Below are positions 55,169 to 64,000 of a DNA stretch of 64,000 bases, one piece after another. The position numbers and the translations under genes were made by a program. The stretch comes from Oscillospiraceae bacterium (GTDB taxonomy: Bacteria > Bacillota > Clostridia > Oscillospirales > Ruminococcaceae). The stretch covers positions 82,617 to 146,616 of the forward strand of contig JAFVOU010000040.1 in the NCBI GenBank assembly GCA_017505635.1, read 5' to 3'. A model generated the notes under the pieces. That model searched no databases. It had not been told where the DNA came from and worked only from the letters and a program-made list of their open reading frames with translations. The number at the start of each line of letters is the position of its first letter. Within the stretch, counting starts at the first letter, position 1.

Positions 55169-56836
55169 ATGCTCAGAGAGCTTACAATAGAAAATGTTGC
55201 TGTAATTGAAAAAGCAAGCATTGATTTCAAAAACGGATTTACCTGTCTTACCGGCGAAACCGGCGCGGGAAAATCCATTATAATTGATTCCATAAACGCA
55301 ATTATGGGTGACCGTGTGTCCAGGGATATAATCAGGACAGGTGCTCAGAAGGCGTCTATTGTTGCTGTTTTTGAGGATTTGAACCAACAGATAATAAGAA
55401 CAGCACAGGAATATGATATTGATATTTCTGATGAATGTATTGTTTCCCGCATTATTTCTGCCGAAGGTAAAAACAGTGCAAGAATTAATGGTATGCCTGT
55501 GCCGGTAAATGTTATCAGAGCTGTTTTTTCCGAAGCTATAAATATTCACGGTCAGCATGACAATCAGAGTCTGCTTGACAGCACAAAACATCTTTCAATA
55601 CTGGACAGCTTTGGCACCGACCAGATTGTTTTTAAAGTTTACAGTGAAATATATGATGATTATTGTGATGTAAACAAAAAAATCAAAGAATTGGCTTCTC
55701 TTGAAAAATCAAAACAGGAAGACCTTGAACTGCTGCAGTTTCAGGTTGATGAAATTTATAATGCTGATTTGTCCGAAGAAGAGGAAACAAGTCTCAACGA
55801 ACAGAAAAAGCTTATAAAAAACAGTGAAAATATCCTTTCGGCACTTAACGGTGCCTATCAGATGTTAAGCGGCGGCGATGAGTTTGCTGGTGCTGTAAGT
55901 GCGTTGCAGGAAGCAGAGGGGGAAGTATCATCAGTTGCGGAATATTCGGAAAAAATGTCCGGTATTTCTGAGACTCTTATCGATATTTCAGAAAAAGCAC
56001 AGGATGTAATGTACGAAATCAGAAACATGATTGATGATTTCGATTTTAATCCTGAAATGATAGATGAAATCGAAGAACGCCTTGATACATATTACAAGCT
56101 TAAAAGAAAATACGGCGGCAGTGTAGAGGCAGTTCTTGATTATTACAATAAAGCAGTTGAAAAACTTGATAATATCGAGTTTGCTCAGGAAAAGCTGGAA
56201 CAGCTGAAAAAGCAACGCAGTGAAATACTTGCAAAGCTGGAAATTCAGGCACAGAAACTTACAGATGAAAGAATTAAACAGTTTAACATGATGGCAGGTG
56301 AAATACAGAAAGCACTGGAGTTTCTCAATATGCCGTTTGTAAAACTGTCACTTAATATTGAAGACAAAGAATATTCTGCCGACGGCAAAGACCAGCTGGA
56401 ATTCTATATTGTAACCAACAAAGGTGAAAATCCAAAACCTCTTGCAAAAATTGCATCAGGCGGTGAGTTAAGCCGTATTATGCTTGCAATCAAAAGCGTT
56501 CTGGCAGAAAAACAGGTTACCGATACAATGATTTTCGATGAAATTGATGCAGGTGTTTCGGGTTCGGCATCACTTAAAATAGGCAGACTGCTGAGACAGA
56601 CTGCACAGAACCGTCAGGTTTTATGTGTAACACATTCACCACAGATTGCAGCTTTTGCAGATACACATCTGTATATCGAAAAACAGACCAAGGGAGATGC
56701 AACTTTTACAAATGTTCGTCAGCTTGACACAAAACAGCGCACAGAAGAGATAGCACGCATTATAAGCGGCGAAAATATAACCGAAACAGCTATGCAGAAT
56801 GCTCTTGAAATGCTGACAAATGCACAGAACAGTTGA
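55169..56836 (+). CDS. recN: DNA repair protein RecN
   Basis: A 555-residue SMC-like ATPase of double-strand break repair. Walker A TGETGAGKSIIIDSI is near 29-43, a long coiled-coil middle (about 160-370) follows, then the signature KIASGGELSRIMLAIK and Walker B TMIFDEIDAGVSG. GAGGTGTTCAG precedes the ATG. In Bacillus spoIVB and spo0A follow; here a T-box and tyrS follow. Confidence 0.95.
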   Translation: MLRELTIENVAVIEKASIDFKNGFTCLTGETGAGKSIIIDSINAIMGDRVSRDIIRTGAQKASIVAVFEDLNQQIIRTAQEYDIDISDECIVSRIISAEGKNSARINGMPVPVNVIRAVFSEAINIHGQHDNQSLLDSTKHLSILDSFGTDQIVFKVYSEIYDDYCDVNKKIKELASLEKSKQEDLELLQFQVDEIYNADLSEEEETSLNEQKKLIKNSENILSALNGAYQMLSGGDEFAGAVSALQEAEGEVSSVAEYSEKMSGISETLIDISEKAQDVMYEIRNMIDDFDFNPEMIDEIEERLDTYYKLKRKYGGSVEAVLDYYNKAVEKLDNIEFAQEKLEQLKKQRSEILAKLEIQAQKLTDERIKQFNMMAGEIQKALEFLNMPFVKLSLNIEDKEYSADGKDQLEFYIVTNKGENPKPLAKIASGGELSRIMLAIKSVLAEKQVTDTMIFDEIDAGVSGSASLKIGRLLRQTAQNRQVLCVTHSPQIAAFADTHLYIEKQTKGDATFTNVRQLDTKQRTEEIARIISGENITETAMQNALEMLTNAQNS

Positions 56837-56861
56837 CAAAACCGGCAGTTATCGTTATACT
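56833..56861 (+). promoter_or_regulatory. Promoter of the tyrS T-box transcript
   Basis: TTGACA (56833-56838, perfect), 17 bases, TATACT (56856-56861). The -35 box includes the recN stop codon, so the promoter is packed against the gene end. Confidence 0.85.
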
Positions 56862-56867
56862 TTTAAA

Positions 56868-57145
56868 GTAATTCAATAATCAAACGCAGTGAAGAAATAC
56901 AGTATCTTGAACAAGTCAGGCAAAGAGAGCTTTCGTGTGGTGCAAGAAAGACCGACCTTTAAGAGAATTTACTTTTCCGAGCGGCAGAGGTGAAAAAAGC
57001 AGTAGCTTCTGACGGTTTTGCCCGTTACAGCAAATAAGTTATATACTTTGTGAGGTGTATTCTGCGAAGAATACACAAACAGAGGTGGTACCGTGTTAAT
57101 AACACCCTCTGCTGACTTATGTTGGCAGAAGGTGTTTTTTTATTG
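56868..57145 (+). promoter_or_regulatory. T-box leader specific for tRNA-Tyr
   Basis: A T-box riboswitch that raises tyrS expression when uncharged tRNA-Tyr is present. The T-box AGAGGTGGTACCGTG is at 57081-57095. Its variable base is T, matching the A discriminator of tRNA-Tyr. The likely specifier codon TAC (Tyr) is at 56970-56972, on the 3' side of stem I. The antiterminator competes with the terminator at 57101-57142. The 343 bases between recN and tyrS hold nothing else. Confidence 0.93.
57101..57142 (+). terminator. T-box-controlled terminator
   Basis: A stem of about 15 pairs with one mismatch, from AACACC to GGTGTT (57101-57136), is followed by T7. It shares bases with the T-box antiterminator. 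Confidence 0.92.
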
Positions 57146-57179
57146 TATTATATTATGTTTATTATAAAGGAGAAATCAT

Positions 57180-58400
57180 ATGAAAATCTATGATGAACTG
57201 GTTGCCCGTGGTCTTATAGCACAGGTAACAGATGAAGAACAGATTAAAGAGCTTGTAAACGAGGGCAAAGCTACATTCTATATCGGTTTTGACCCTACTG
57301 CAGACAGCCTTCATGTAGGTCATTTTATGGCTCTCTGTCTTATGAAACGTCTTCAGATGGCAGGCAACAAACCTGTAGTTCTCATCGGTGGCGGCACAGC
57401 TATGGTTGGTGACCCATCCGGCAGAACAGATATGCGTTCCATGATGACAAGAGAAACAATCCAGCACAACTGTGACTGTTTCAAAAAACAGATGGAACGT
57501 TTTATCGAATTCGGCGAAGACAAGGCTATTATGGTTAATAATGCTGACTGGCTTATGGACCTTAACTACATTGAAGTGCTCCGTGAAGTTGGTGCTTGTT
57601 TCTCTGTAAACAATATGCTTCGTGCTGAATGTTACAAACAGAGAATGGAAAAAGGTCTTTCCTTCCTTGAATTCAACTATATGATTATGCAGTCATACGA
57701 CTTCTACTATCTGTTCCAGAAATACGGCTGCAATATGCAGTTTGGCGGTAATGACCAGTGGTCCAACATGCTTGGCGGTACAGAACTTATCCGCAAAAAA
57801 CTGGGCAAAGATGCACATGCAATGACAATTACTTTGCTGCTTAACAGTGAAGGCAAAAAAATGGGCAAAACAGCAAGCGGTGCAGTATGGCTTGACCCAA
57901 ACAAAACAACACCTTACGATTTCTATCAGTACTGGAGAAATGTTTCCGATGCTGACGTTCTTAAATGCATCAGAATGCTTACATTCCTGCCGCTGGAAGA
58001 AATTGATAAAATGGACGGATGGGAAGGCAGTCAGCTCAATACAGCAAAAGATATTCTTGCTTATGAACTTACAAAACTTGTACACGGTGAAGAAGAAGCC
58101 GAAAAAGCAAGAACAGCTTCCAAAGCGTTGTTTGCAGGCGGCAGCGATGACTCTACAATGCCAACATTTACAATTCTCGACGAACACTTTACAGACGGTA
58201 AAATTGCTGTGCTTGATCTGCTTACAGTTTCCAAACTTACTCCAAGCAAATCCGAAGCAAGACGTCTTGTAATGCAGGGAGGTCTTCTTGTTAACGATGA
58301 AAAGATAACAAGCATTGATACTGTATTCACAAAAGAACAGTTCAGCGAAAGATTTATCGTTAAAAAAGGCAAAAAGACATTCCTCAAAATCGTTAAATAA
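57180..58400 (+). CDS. tyrS: Tyrosyl-tRNA synthetase
   Basis: A 406-residue class I synthetase. The HIGH-like motif HVGH is in [14 protein letters not shown] (about 38-51), KMSKS-like KMGKT is near 225-229, and a C-terminal S4 domain (about 340-405) completes it. AAGGAG precedes the ATG. It is regulated by the upstream T-box and has C-rich codon endings typical of high expression. Confidence 0.97.
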   Translation: MKIYDELVARGLIAQVTDEEQIKELVNEGKATFYIGFDPTADSLHVGHFMALCLMKRLQMAGNKPVVLIGGGTAMVGDPSGRTDMRSMMTRETIQHNCDCFKKQMERFIEFGEDKAIMVNNADWLMDLNYIEVLREVGACFSVNNMLRAECYKQRMEKGLSFLEFNYMIMQSYDFYYLFQKYGCNMQFGGNDQWSNMLGGTELIRKKLGKDAHAMTITLLLNSEGKKMGKTASGAVWLDPNKTTPYDFYQYWRNVSDADVLKCIRMLTFLPLEEIDKMDGWEGSQLNTAKDILAYELTKLVHGEEEAEKARTASKALFAGGSDDSTMPTFTILDEHFTDGKIAVLDLLTVSKLTPSKSEARRLVMQGGLLVNDEKITSIDTVFTKEQFSERFIVKKGKKTFLKIVK

Positions 58401-58412
58401 TGATATTTGTAT

Positions 58413-58445
58413 GTAAAAAGGGTACATAATCTGTACCCTTTTAAA
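58413..58445. terminator. Bidirectional terminator
   Basis: AAAAGGGTACA pairs with TGTACCCTTTT around TAATC; T or A runs flank both sides. It serves tyrS and the convergent DUF1540 gene. Confidence 0.87.
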
Positions 58446-58453
58446 AGCTGTTA

Positions 58454-58609
58454 TTATTTCTTTTCGTAAGTGCCGCAGCATGTTTTTGGGCCGTTCATTG
58501 TAGCATTGCCTTCAACGGAAATGCAGGAAGCTGTACAGCTTCTTACACCATCGTGGTATTTACATTCGGAAACATCACAGTTTACACCTTTAATTGCTTT
58601 GTCAAACAT
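58454..58609 (-). CDS. DUF1540 Cys-rich small protein
   Basis: A 51-residue protein with the DUF1540 spacing: CDVSECKYH, CTASCISV and a final CCGTYEKK, six Cys in all, likely binding a metal. AAAGGAGG lies 11 bases before the ATG at 58609; the longer reading to 58672 is not supported. Such proteins are common in spore formers; function unknown. Confidence 0.8.
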   Translation of the reverse strand: MFDKAIKGVNCDVSECKYHDGVRSCTASCISVEGNATMNGPKTCCGTYEKK

Positions 58610-58683
58610 AATTAATTTAACCTCCTTTATGGTTGTGCTTTTATTATGTTCAAAGTGATTGTTTTTATACAAGGAGAATTATT

Positions 58684-59370
58684 TTGTCAATATTTACAAT
58701 CGGAGATCTGCACCTTTCCCTTGGCGTTTCTAAACCTATGGATATCTTTGAGGGCTGGCAGGATTATCATATCCGTTTGCAGAACAACTGGCAAAGGGTG
58801 GTAAAACCTGAAGATACGGTTATTGTCTGCGGAGATATTTCCTGGGCACTGGATATCAAAGATGCCGTGGAGGATTTTAAGTTTATCGAAAACTTAAACG
58901 GCAACAAGATTATATTAAAAGGCAACCACGATTACTGGTGGCAGACATCAAAGAAACTTAATAATTTTCTGGAAGAAAACCAGTTTAAAACAATAAAATT
59001 TCTTTTCAACAACAGTTACGAGGTAGAGGATATTATTGTCTGCGGTACCCGTGGCTGGATTTTTGAAAACGGAGAACCTGCTGATGAAAAAATAATCCTG
59101 AGAGAGCAGGGAAGACTGAAAATGTCTCTTGATTATATGCAGAGTGACAAGGAAAAAGTGGTTTTTCTTCACTATCCTGCCATATATCAGAATTTGCAGA
59201 ATACACATATTTTGGACACATTGAGCGAGTACAATATCAAAAGGTGTTATTATGGTCATCTTCATGGCAAATCTATAAAATATGCCTTTCAAGACGAGTT
59301 CAATGGATGCAGACATAAACTTATATCGGCAGATGCACTGGAGTTTTGTCCTTATATTATTAATAAATAA
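58684..59370 (+). CDS. Metallophosphoesterase
   Basis: A 228-residue calcineurin-like phosphoesterase. The metal ligands are in order: GDLHLS (about 7-12), GDISW, GNHDYWW, HYPA and GHLHG. It resembles a family of small Firmicutes phosphoesterases of unknown substrate. AAGGAG precedes the TTG at 58684; the earlier reading from 58633 overlaps the divergent gene. Confidence 0.9.
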   Translation: MSIFTIGDLHLSLGVSKPMDIFEGWQDYHIRLQNNWQRVVKPEDTVIVCGDISWALDIKDAVEDFKFIENLNGNKIILKGNHDYWWQTSKKLNNFLEENQFKTIKFLFNNSYEVEDIIVCGTRGWIFENGEPADEKIILREQGRLKMSLDYMQSDKEKVVFLHYPAIYQNLQNTHILDTLSEYNIKRCYYGHLHGKSIKYAFQDEFNGCRHKLISADALEFCPYIINK

Positions 59371-59382
59371 TATAATAAACAG

Positions 59383-59411
59383 TAGACTTTTTATGTGTTC
59401 GGTGATATAAT
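59383..59411 (+). promoter_or_regulatory. tig promoter
   Basis: TAGACT (59383-59388), 17 bases, TATAAT (59406-59411), about 65 bases before the trigger factor start. Confidence 0.6.
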
Positions 59412-59477
59412 TTATTAGAATGGTCACTTGTGGCCAATAAAGCAGTTTTTTATATTTTTTTAAGGAGTTTAAATACA

Positions 59478-60764
59478 ATGGAATTAATCAGAAATGAAAA
59501 AGTTGCTGAAAACACAGTTGAACTTGAATTTAAAGTAAGCAAAGAACAGTTTGCTGAAGCTGTTACAAAAGCTTTCAGAAAAGCAAACGCAGAAATTACA
59601 GTACCTGGCTTCAGAAAAGGTAAAGCACCAAGAAGCGTTGTAGAAAAAATGTACGGCGAAGAAATCTTCTTTAACGATGCAATTGATGCACTTCTCCCAG
59701 ATGCATATGCAGATGCAGTAGAAGCAGCAGCTATCGAACCAGTTGCACGTCCGGAAGTTGAAATCAAAGCTTGCAGCAAAGAAGAAGGCTTTACAGCAGT
59801 TGCTAAAGTTGTTGTTAAACCAGAAGTTAAAGTTAACGAATACAAAGGCCTCAAAGCAACAAAAAAAGCAGTTAAAGTTGAAGAATTTGAAATCGATACA
59901 GAACTCGAAAACCTCAGAGACAGAAACGGCAGAATGGTTGCTGTTGAAGACAGAGCTGCAAAAATCGGTGATACAGCTAACATCGACTTTGAAGGTTTTG
60001 TAGACGGTGTTGCATTTGAAGGCGGCAAAGGCGAAGGCTTTGACCTTATGCTTGGTTCCGGTCAGTTTATCCCAGGTTTCGAAGAACAGATTGTTGATCA
60101 CAACATCGGTGAAGAATTTGATGTAAACGTATCCTTCCCAGAAGAATATCATGCAGCAGAACTTGCAGGCAAACCAGCAGTATTTAAAACAAAACTCAAT
60201 GCTCTCACAGCAAAAGAATTGCCAGAACTTGATGACGAATTTGCAAAAGATGTAAGCGAATTCGATACACTTGATGAACTTAAAGCTGACATCAGAAAAG
60301 CTAAAGAAGAAAGAGCTGCACAGCAGGCAGAACTCGACGTTGAAAACACACTCGTTGATGCTGTTGTTGCTTCTATGGAAGGTACAATTCCAGCAGAAAT
60401 GACAGAATCCAGAATCGACGAAATGGTTAGAGATTTCGAAGGCAGAATGGCACAGCAGGGTCTTCAGCTTGCAACATACCTTCAGTACACAGGTATGACA
60501 ATGGAAGCTTTCAGAAAATCTTTCGAAGAACAGGCTGCACAGCAGGTTAAAATCCGTCTTGCTTTGGAAAAAGTTGCTGAAATGGAAAATATCGAAGCTT
60601 CCGAAGAAGAAGTTGAAGCAGAACTTACAAAAATTGCTGAAGCTTACAAAATGGAACTTGCACAGGTTAAATCCTTCATTCCAGCTGTAGAAATCAAAAA
60701 AGACCTTGCTATCAACAAAGCAATCGACTTTATCAAAGCTAACGCAGAAATCACAGTTGAATAA
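59478..60764 (+). CDS. tig: Trigger factor
   Basis: A 428-residue ribosome-bound chaperone and prolyl isomerase. The ribosome-binding loop GFRKGKAPRSVVEKMYG is near 44-60, the FKBP domain (about 150-245) has IDFEGFVDG and GSGQFIPGFEEQIV, and a long helical C-domain follows. AAGGAG places the start at the ATG at 59478. Codon use is strongly biased, as for very highly expressed genes. Confidence 0.96.
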   Translation: MELIRNEKVAENTVELEFKVSKEQFAEAVTKAFRKANAEITVPGFRKGKAPRSVVEKMYGEEIFFNDAIDALLPDAYADAVEAAAIEPVARPEVEIKACSKEEGFTAVAKVVVKPEVKVNEYKGLKATKKAVKVEEFEIDTELENLRDRNGRMVAVEDRAAKIGDTANIDFEGFVDGVAFEGGKGEGFDLMLGSGQFIPGFEEQIVDHNIGEEFDVNVSFPEEYHAAELAGKPAVFKTKLNALTAKELPELDDEFAKDVSEFDTLDELKADIRKAKEERAAQQAELDVENTLVDAVVASMEGTIPAEMTESRIDEMVRDFEGRMAQQGLQLATYLQYTGMTMEAFRKSFEEQAAQQVKIRLALEKVAEMENIEASEEEVEAELTKIAEAYKMELAQVKSFIPAVEIKKDLAINKAIDFIKANAEITVE

Positions 60765-60818
60765 TTAACCTGTACACAGCCAAAACTACCTATTGATTAT
60801 AATTTGGAGGTATAACAA

Positions 60819-61400
60819 ATGGCTTATGTACCAATGGTTGTAGAACAGACAGGCAGGGGCGAACGCTCTTATGATATCTATTCAAGATTGCTCAATGACA
60901 GAATTGTAATGCTTTGTGACGAAGTAAACGACACAACAGCAAGTCTTGTTGTTGCACAGCTTTTGTATCTTGAAGGTCAGGACCCTGATAAAGACATCAG
61001 TCTTTATATCAACAGTCCGGGTGGTTCCATCACTGCAGGTATGGCAATCTATGACACTATGAATTATATAAAATGTGATGTATCCACAATTTGCATCGGT
61101 ATGGCTGCATCTATGGGCGCATTCTTGCTTTCCGCAGGTGCAAAGGGCAAAAGATATGCTCTTCCAAACAGTGAAATTATGATTCATCAGCCTTTGGGCG
61201 GCATGCAGGGTCAGGCATCTGATATTAAGATTCACGCAGACAGAATTATCAAAATCCGTGAAAAACTTAATACAATCCTTTCCGAAGCAACAGGTCAGCC
61301 GCTGGAAGTAATTGAAAAAGATACAGACAGAGATAACTTTATGAGTGCAGACCAGGCTAAAGAATATGGTCTTGTAGATGAAGTTATCCGCAGCAGATAA
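60819..61400 (+). CDS. clpP: ATP-dependent Clp protease proteolytic subunit
   Basis: A 193-residue serine protease. The catalytic Ser is in GMAASMGAF near 98, His in MIHQPLGG near 122, and Asp is late. N-terminal [20 protein letters not shown] is classic. TTGGAGG precedes the ATG. It pairs with clpX 10 bases downstream. Confidence 0.97.
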   Translation: MAYVPMVVEQTGRGERSYDIYSRLLNDRIVMLCDEVNDTTASLVVAQLLYLEGQDPDKDISLYINSPGGSITAGMAIYDTMNYIKCDVSTICIGMAASMGAFLLSAGAKGKRYALPNSEIMIHQPLGGMQGQASDIKIHADRIIKIREKLNTILSEATGQPLEVIEKDTDRDNFMSADQAKEYGLVDEVIRSR

Positions 61401-61410
61401 TTGGAGAGTT

Positions 61411-62700
<1,290 letters not shown>

Positions 62701-62703
62701 AAC

Positions 62704-62742
62704 TGAAAAGACTGTTTTGTAAAAAAACAGTCTTTTTTATTT
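62704..62742 (+). terminator. clpX terminator
   Basis: AAAAGACTGTTTT pairs with AAACAGTCTTTT and a T run follows. It ends tig-clpP-clpX. Confidence 0.85.
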
Positions 62743-62744
62743 CC

Positions 62745-62773
62745 TTGTTTTATATATCAGGATGTGATATAAT
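62745..62773 (+). promoter_or_regulatory. Promoter of the nucleotidyltransferase gene
   Basis: TTGTTT (62745-62750), 17 bases, TATAAT (62768-62773), directly after the clpX terminator. Confidence 0.65.
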
Positions 62774-62819
62774 AATACATATTATGAACAATAAATATAT
62801 AAATATCAGAGGAGATAAT

Positions 62820-63734
62820 ATGAAAACAACATTGCTTATTATGGCTGCGGGTATCGGCTCTCGCTTTGGCGGAGGAATCAAGCAGCTTGCTCCGGTTGGT
62901 CCCAACGGCGAAATTATTATGGATTATTCTATTCATGATGCTATAAAAGCCGGTTTTAATAAAATTGTATTTATTATCCGCAAAGATATCGAAGCTGACT
63001 TCAAAGAAGTTATCGGAGACAGAATAGAGGCTGTCTGCAAAAAAGCAGGGGTTGAAGTTGCATATGCATTTCAGAGCCTTGATAAAATACCTGAAGGTGT
63101 AGAAATTCCGGAAGGAAGAACCAAACCATGGGGTACAGGTCAGGCGGTATTGGTAGCAAAAGAAATCGTTAAGGAGCCTTTTGCAGTTATCAATGCTGAT
63201 GACTATTATGGCAAAGAAGCTTTTGTAAAAATTCACGAATTTCTTGTATCTGAAACAAAATCAAATGCCTTTTGTATGGCTGGTTTTGTGCTTAAAAACA
63301 CACTCAGTGACAATGGTTCTGTAACACGCGGTGTATGCCAGGTGGGTGATGACGGATATCTTACAGATGTGGTTGAAACCCATGATATTGAAAAAACAGC
63401 AGATGGTGCACAGGCAAATGGTGTGAAGATTGATATCGAAAGCCTTGTTTCTATGAACATGTGGGGATTGTCCACAGAATATATGAATATGCTGGAAACA
63501 GGTTTTGTTGAGTTTTTTAAAACAGTACCTTCAAATCCGATGAAAGCAGAATATCTGCTTCCAATCCATATCGGTGGACTTTTAAGAGAAAATAAGGTTT
63601 CTGTCAAAGTGCTTAAAACAGCTGACAAATGGTTTGGTGTTACATATAAAGAAGATAAAGATTTTGTTGTTGAAAGCTTTAAACAGTTAATTGCTGACGG
63701 TGTTTACAGCGCAGATCTGTTCAGTGATTTATAA
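62820..63734 (+). CDS. Sugar nucleotidyltransferase-like protein
   Basis: A 304-residue NTP_transferase-fold protein. It begins with the nucleotide-binding loop AAGIGSRFGGGIKQLAPVGPNG (partly GxGSRFGG-x-K) and has the metal site INADDYYG near 122-129. Such proteins resemble UTP-glucose-1-phosphate uridylyltransferases but form a separate group, so the substrate is unsettled. AGAGGAG precedes the ATG. Its own promoter and terminator bracket it; a UDP-glucose dehydrogenase follows. Confidence 0.8.
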   Translation: MKTTLLIMAAGIGSRFGGGIKQLAPVGPNGEIIMDYSIHDAIKAGFNKIVFIIRKDIEADFKEVIGDRIEAVCKKAGVEVAYAFQSLDKIPEGVEIPEGRTKPWGTGQAVLVAKEIVKEPFAVINADDYYGKEAFVKIHEFLVSETKSNAFCMAGFVLKNTLSDNGSVTRGVCQVGDDGYLTDVVETHDIEKTADGAQANGVKIDIESLVSMNMWGLSTEYMNMLETGFVEFFKTVPSNPMKAEYLLPIHIGGLLRENKVSVKVLKTADKWFGVTYKEDKDFVVESFKQLIADGVYSADLFSDL

Positions 63735-63745
63735 TTGATATTTTT

Positions 63746-63788
63746 AAAAACCTTTGGACTATTTTTGGTCTGAAGGTTTTATTTTGTT
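63746..63788 (+). terminator. Terminator
   Basis: A 13-pair stem (63747-63759 with 63768-63780, two G-T pairs) is followed by T-rich ATTTTGTT. Confidence 0.82.
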
Positions 63789-63815
63789 GAAAAAAGGTTA
63801 TAGGTTTGTTATAAT
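63787..63815 (+). promoter_or_regulatory. Promoter of the UDP-glucose dehydrogenase gene
   Basis: TTGAAA (63787-63792), 17 bases, TATAAT (63810-63815). It overlaps the end of the preceding terminator. Confidence 0.72.
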
Positions 63816-63884
63816 ATAATAGATTATGTGTATCATATTTACACTATGATAATTTTTTAACAAATAATTGGCGAGGTTAAAAAA

Positions 63885-64000
63885 ATGAAGATAGCAGTAG
63901 CAGGAACAGGTTATGTAGGGTTATCTCTGGCAGTATTGCTTGCACAGAAGCATGAAGTAATGGCAGTAGACGTAATAGAAGAAAAAGTAGATTTAATCAA
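63885..64000 (+). CDS. Partial CDS: UDP-glucose/GDP-mannose dehydrogenase, N-terminus
   Basis: Thirty-eight codons before the window end. The product starts [20 protein letters not shown], the NAD-binding GxGYVGL fold of UDP-glucose 6-dehydrogenase-type enzymes, and continues with the acidic [10 protein letters not shown] that binds the ribose. GCGAGG precedes the ATG by about 9 bases. These enzymes make UDP-glucuronate for capsule or other surface glycans; the exact substrate needs the missing part. Confidence 0.85.
   Translation, partial: MKIAVAGTGYVGLSLAVLLAQKHEVMAVDVIEEKVDLI

Noticed and set aside
57693..58481. 262-residue minus-strand frame opposite tyrS
   Set aside because: Composition is that of an antisense shadow (Phe/Cys runs) and it overlaps the whole of tyrS and a terminator.
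59484..60152. Long minus-strand frames opposite trigger factor (also 59450-60028)
   Set aside because: They mirror the biased codon use of tig (Phe, Cys, Ser/Ala repeats) and lack start signals.

Overview
The window reads as a low-GC chromosomal segment of an endospore-forming Clostridia-type Firmicute. The evidence is a complete spoIIIAA-AH operon, yqfC/yqfD, a YlbJ-like gene, yunB and a gerA-like operon, together with a tRNA-Tyr T-box leader, GatCAB, MutS2 and frequent TTG starts behind strong AGGAGG/AGAGGTG ribosome binding sites. Gene style suggests the Oscillospiraceae/Ruminococcaceae or a neighbouring family; the species cannot be told from the sequence. I see no rRNA, tRNA, CRISPR array, insertion sequence or prophage. 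Most of the window is conserved core chromosome, with accessory genes mainly in 1-14.4 kb and 24.7-34.2 kb.

Layout. 0-6 kb: the start of a possible AbrB-type regulator (minus strand), then a two-component system followed by a 42-residue membrane peptide and four tandem paralogous membrane-anchored extracytoplasmic proteins. This is the best candidate for an undescribed system here. 6.4-11 kb: an araC-type regulator, a lone sugar-binding-protein-like lipoprotein and rlmD on the minus strand, divergent from galactokinase. 11.2-14.1 kb: two multi-pass membrane proteins with a membrane-anchored M20 peptidase. 14.1-16.9 kb: a YlbJ-like gene and a small Cys protein, divergent from yqfC-yqfD. 17-24.7 kb: phoH-ybeY-dgkA-era-yqzL-recO-mutS2-MATE, the classic era neighbourhood but without pgpH (yqfF) and cdd; the yqzL-like gene overlaps recO by 68 bp. 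24.7-34.2 kb: a large membrane protein, a TIM-barrel protein, nrdR, a DUF421/DUF4363 pair divergent from a compact gerA-B-C-like operon, and a J-domain/DUF5685/zinc-ribbon membrane operon. 34.3-41.4 kb: yunB, ligA, gatCAB and a methyltransferase. 41.5-46.1 kb: spoIIIAA-AH behind a sigma-E-like promoter. 46.1-56.8 kb: asp23-nusB-Kae1-like-xseA-xseB-ispA-yuiD-dxs-tlyA-nadK-argR-hypothetical-recN. 56.8-58.4 kb: T-box-controlled tyrS. 58.4-64 kb: a DUF1540 peptide, a phosphoesterase, tig-clpP-clpX, a sugar nucleotidyltransferase and the start of a UDP-glucose dehydrogenase cut by the window end.

How they work together. The sporulation genes supply the mother-cell side of the engulfment channel (SpoIIIA) plus other mother-cell (YqfC/D, YlbJ, YunB) and germination functions. 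The housekeeping blocks cover translation quality (YbeY, Era, NusB, RlmD, TlyA, TyrS, GatCAB), DNA repair (RecO, MutS2, RecN, LigA, XseAB), isoprenoid precursor synthesis (Dxs, IspA) and protein folding and turnover (Tig, ClpXP). Several gene junctions carry intrinsic terminators that work in both directions between convergent genes, so transcription units are well delimited.
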